Assembly: GCF_014529535.1 (NCBI RefSeq)
Contig: NW_023503409.1
Location: 1,240,390 to 1,304,389 of the forward strand
DNA from: Bradysia coprophila
Lineage: Eukaryota; Arthropoda; Insecta; Diptera; Sciaridae
Reading direction: 5' to 3'
DNA: 64,000 nt
Shown in pieces: positions 60,317-64,000 of this stretch; within the stretch, counting starts at the first letter, position 1, and every line of letters starts with the position of its first letter. Made by a program: the position numbers and the translations under genes. The notes beneath the pieces are model-generated. The model was not told the origin of the DNA. It was given only the letters and a program-made list of their open reading frames with translations, and searched no databases.

Positions 60317-61218
60317 TTCGATTGTGGAAAATAATTAATTTTTACGAAAAGAGTTGCACATAACCACACCGAAGTCACCGAACCGAAAAACTTGAGGTTT
60401 TGATTGAAAAACTGTGACAGAAGAATATTATTTTTGTATGACATAAGACGTGAGCCGCGTTTCATGACGCGGATGGACGAGTTAATCTAGGTAGCAATGT
60501 ATGTAAATTCGTAAATTACTATCCCATTTTCTGTTCACACCATTCATCTAGCACTTGGTTAGTTTACAAATTAAAATTGAAAATTAACAAAAAGTGACAA
60601 AGTGAATTGAAATTGATAGGCTGGGATGTGTGTACATACAACGGCTTCCTATATTGAAACGCTTTAAAGGAGATTCACAGAGCCAGCATTTAGTAGGCGC
60701 CGAAAGGAAATATTTTTAGTAGAAAATTCAAAGTGAGGGCTGCCTTACCTGATCGCCTTAATATTTATTGCTTCATTACACAAATTTTTCTATTTGTAAG
60801 ACCAAACGCCAAACGCTGTTGCTAGTCACCCTAATTTTCTTAAATTGTGTGTATCAATTCATCCAACATTTTTCGTAAGACTTTTCTTCAATTGATCCTC
60901 TAAATCCACAAAAAGTCCATGAAATTTAGGTCATTGAAAAAGTTAAACCAGTAAAGTGATCGTTGACGCTCAAATTTAAATTTTAAGTGTGAGCAACTGC
61001 ATAACCAATCTGGTAACATTGAAACAGCTGTTCAATTTTTTTGTTAATAGACAGAATAGACATGTTGCAAGTGTTGCAAGAGAACCCTTTTGAGAAATAT
61101 ACTTCTTGTACTTTACCACCACACCCCCGACAAATTATTATTTATTTTTTAATTTTCTTGCTTATATTAGTGTAATATCTTAAAATTTTGTGGAAATTTT
61201 CGTTGTGTATTGACCACT
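60317..61218. promoter_or_regulatory. Divergent promoter region between mS39 and muskelin
   Basis: Both genes start at the borders of this region and read outward. AT-rich; no repeat element or additional exon was recognised. Confidence 0.5.

Positions 61219-64000
<2,782 letters not shown>

Overview
The window reads as insect nuclear DNA, most likely from a lower dipteran such as a fungus-gnat-type fly. It is AT-rich. Its genes are split by short GT-AG introns, mostly 60 to 120 bp. Single-copy eukaryotic genes sit between many small inverted-repeat elements, a P-type transposase gene and a Penelope-like retroelement. The exact taxon cannot be fixed from sequence alone.

Layout. At 2-1493 lies the 3' part of an intron-bearing gene whose C-terminus resembles a bacterial polymorphic-toxin domain. 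At 3843-9140 is an apparently whole THAP / P-element-type transposase gene of eight exons, including a tandem exon-intron triplication. At 10714-12358 there is a tight cluster: a SMIM13-like membrane microprotein, NAA10 only 30 bp behind it (probably one dicistronic mRNA), and PBDC1 facing them. At 12.4-18.8 kb is a gene-poor patch with a LINE 3' fragment, dispersed repeats, and a decayed second copy of TFIIE-alpha fused to an RNA-exonuclease (REXO5-like) fragment. The intact TFIIE-alpha gene follows at 19404-20958. It converges on the complete 18-exon gene for REV3, the catalytic subunit of DNA polymerase zeta (21151-28866, minus). Next come a secreted catalase (29939-31767), an SLC37-type sugar-phosphate transporter (33947-38475, minus), the nucleolar WD-repeat protein UTP4/cirhin (40136-42623, minus), calcineurin B (44596-48696), mitochondrial ribosomal protein mS39/PTCD3 (58231-60316, minus), and the 5' half of muskelin (61219 to the right edge).

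The gene set is a housekeeping mixture: transcription initiation, translesion synthesis, N-terminal acetylation, ribosome biogenesis, mitochondrial translation and calcium signalling. I see no sign that the genes work as one pathway. Exon boundaries were read by eye from GT-AG sites. For every gene called complete, the exon lengths add up to an open frame with matching intron phases.

The most unusual structures are a 5-kb near-perfect palindrome of two head-to-head Penelope-like copies framed by a 13-bp target duplication and carrying a hammerhead-ribozyme-like core; the toxin-like gene with host introns; the phase-0 exon triplication in the transposase gene; the SMIM13/NAA10 dicistron; and a 400-bp long hairpin at 32021-32418.
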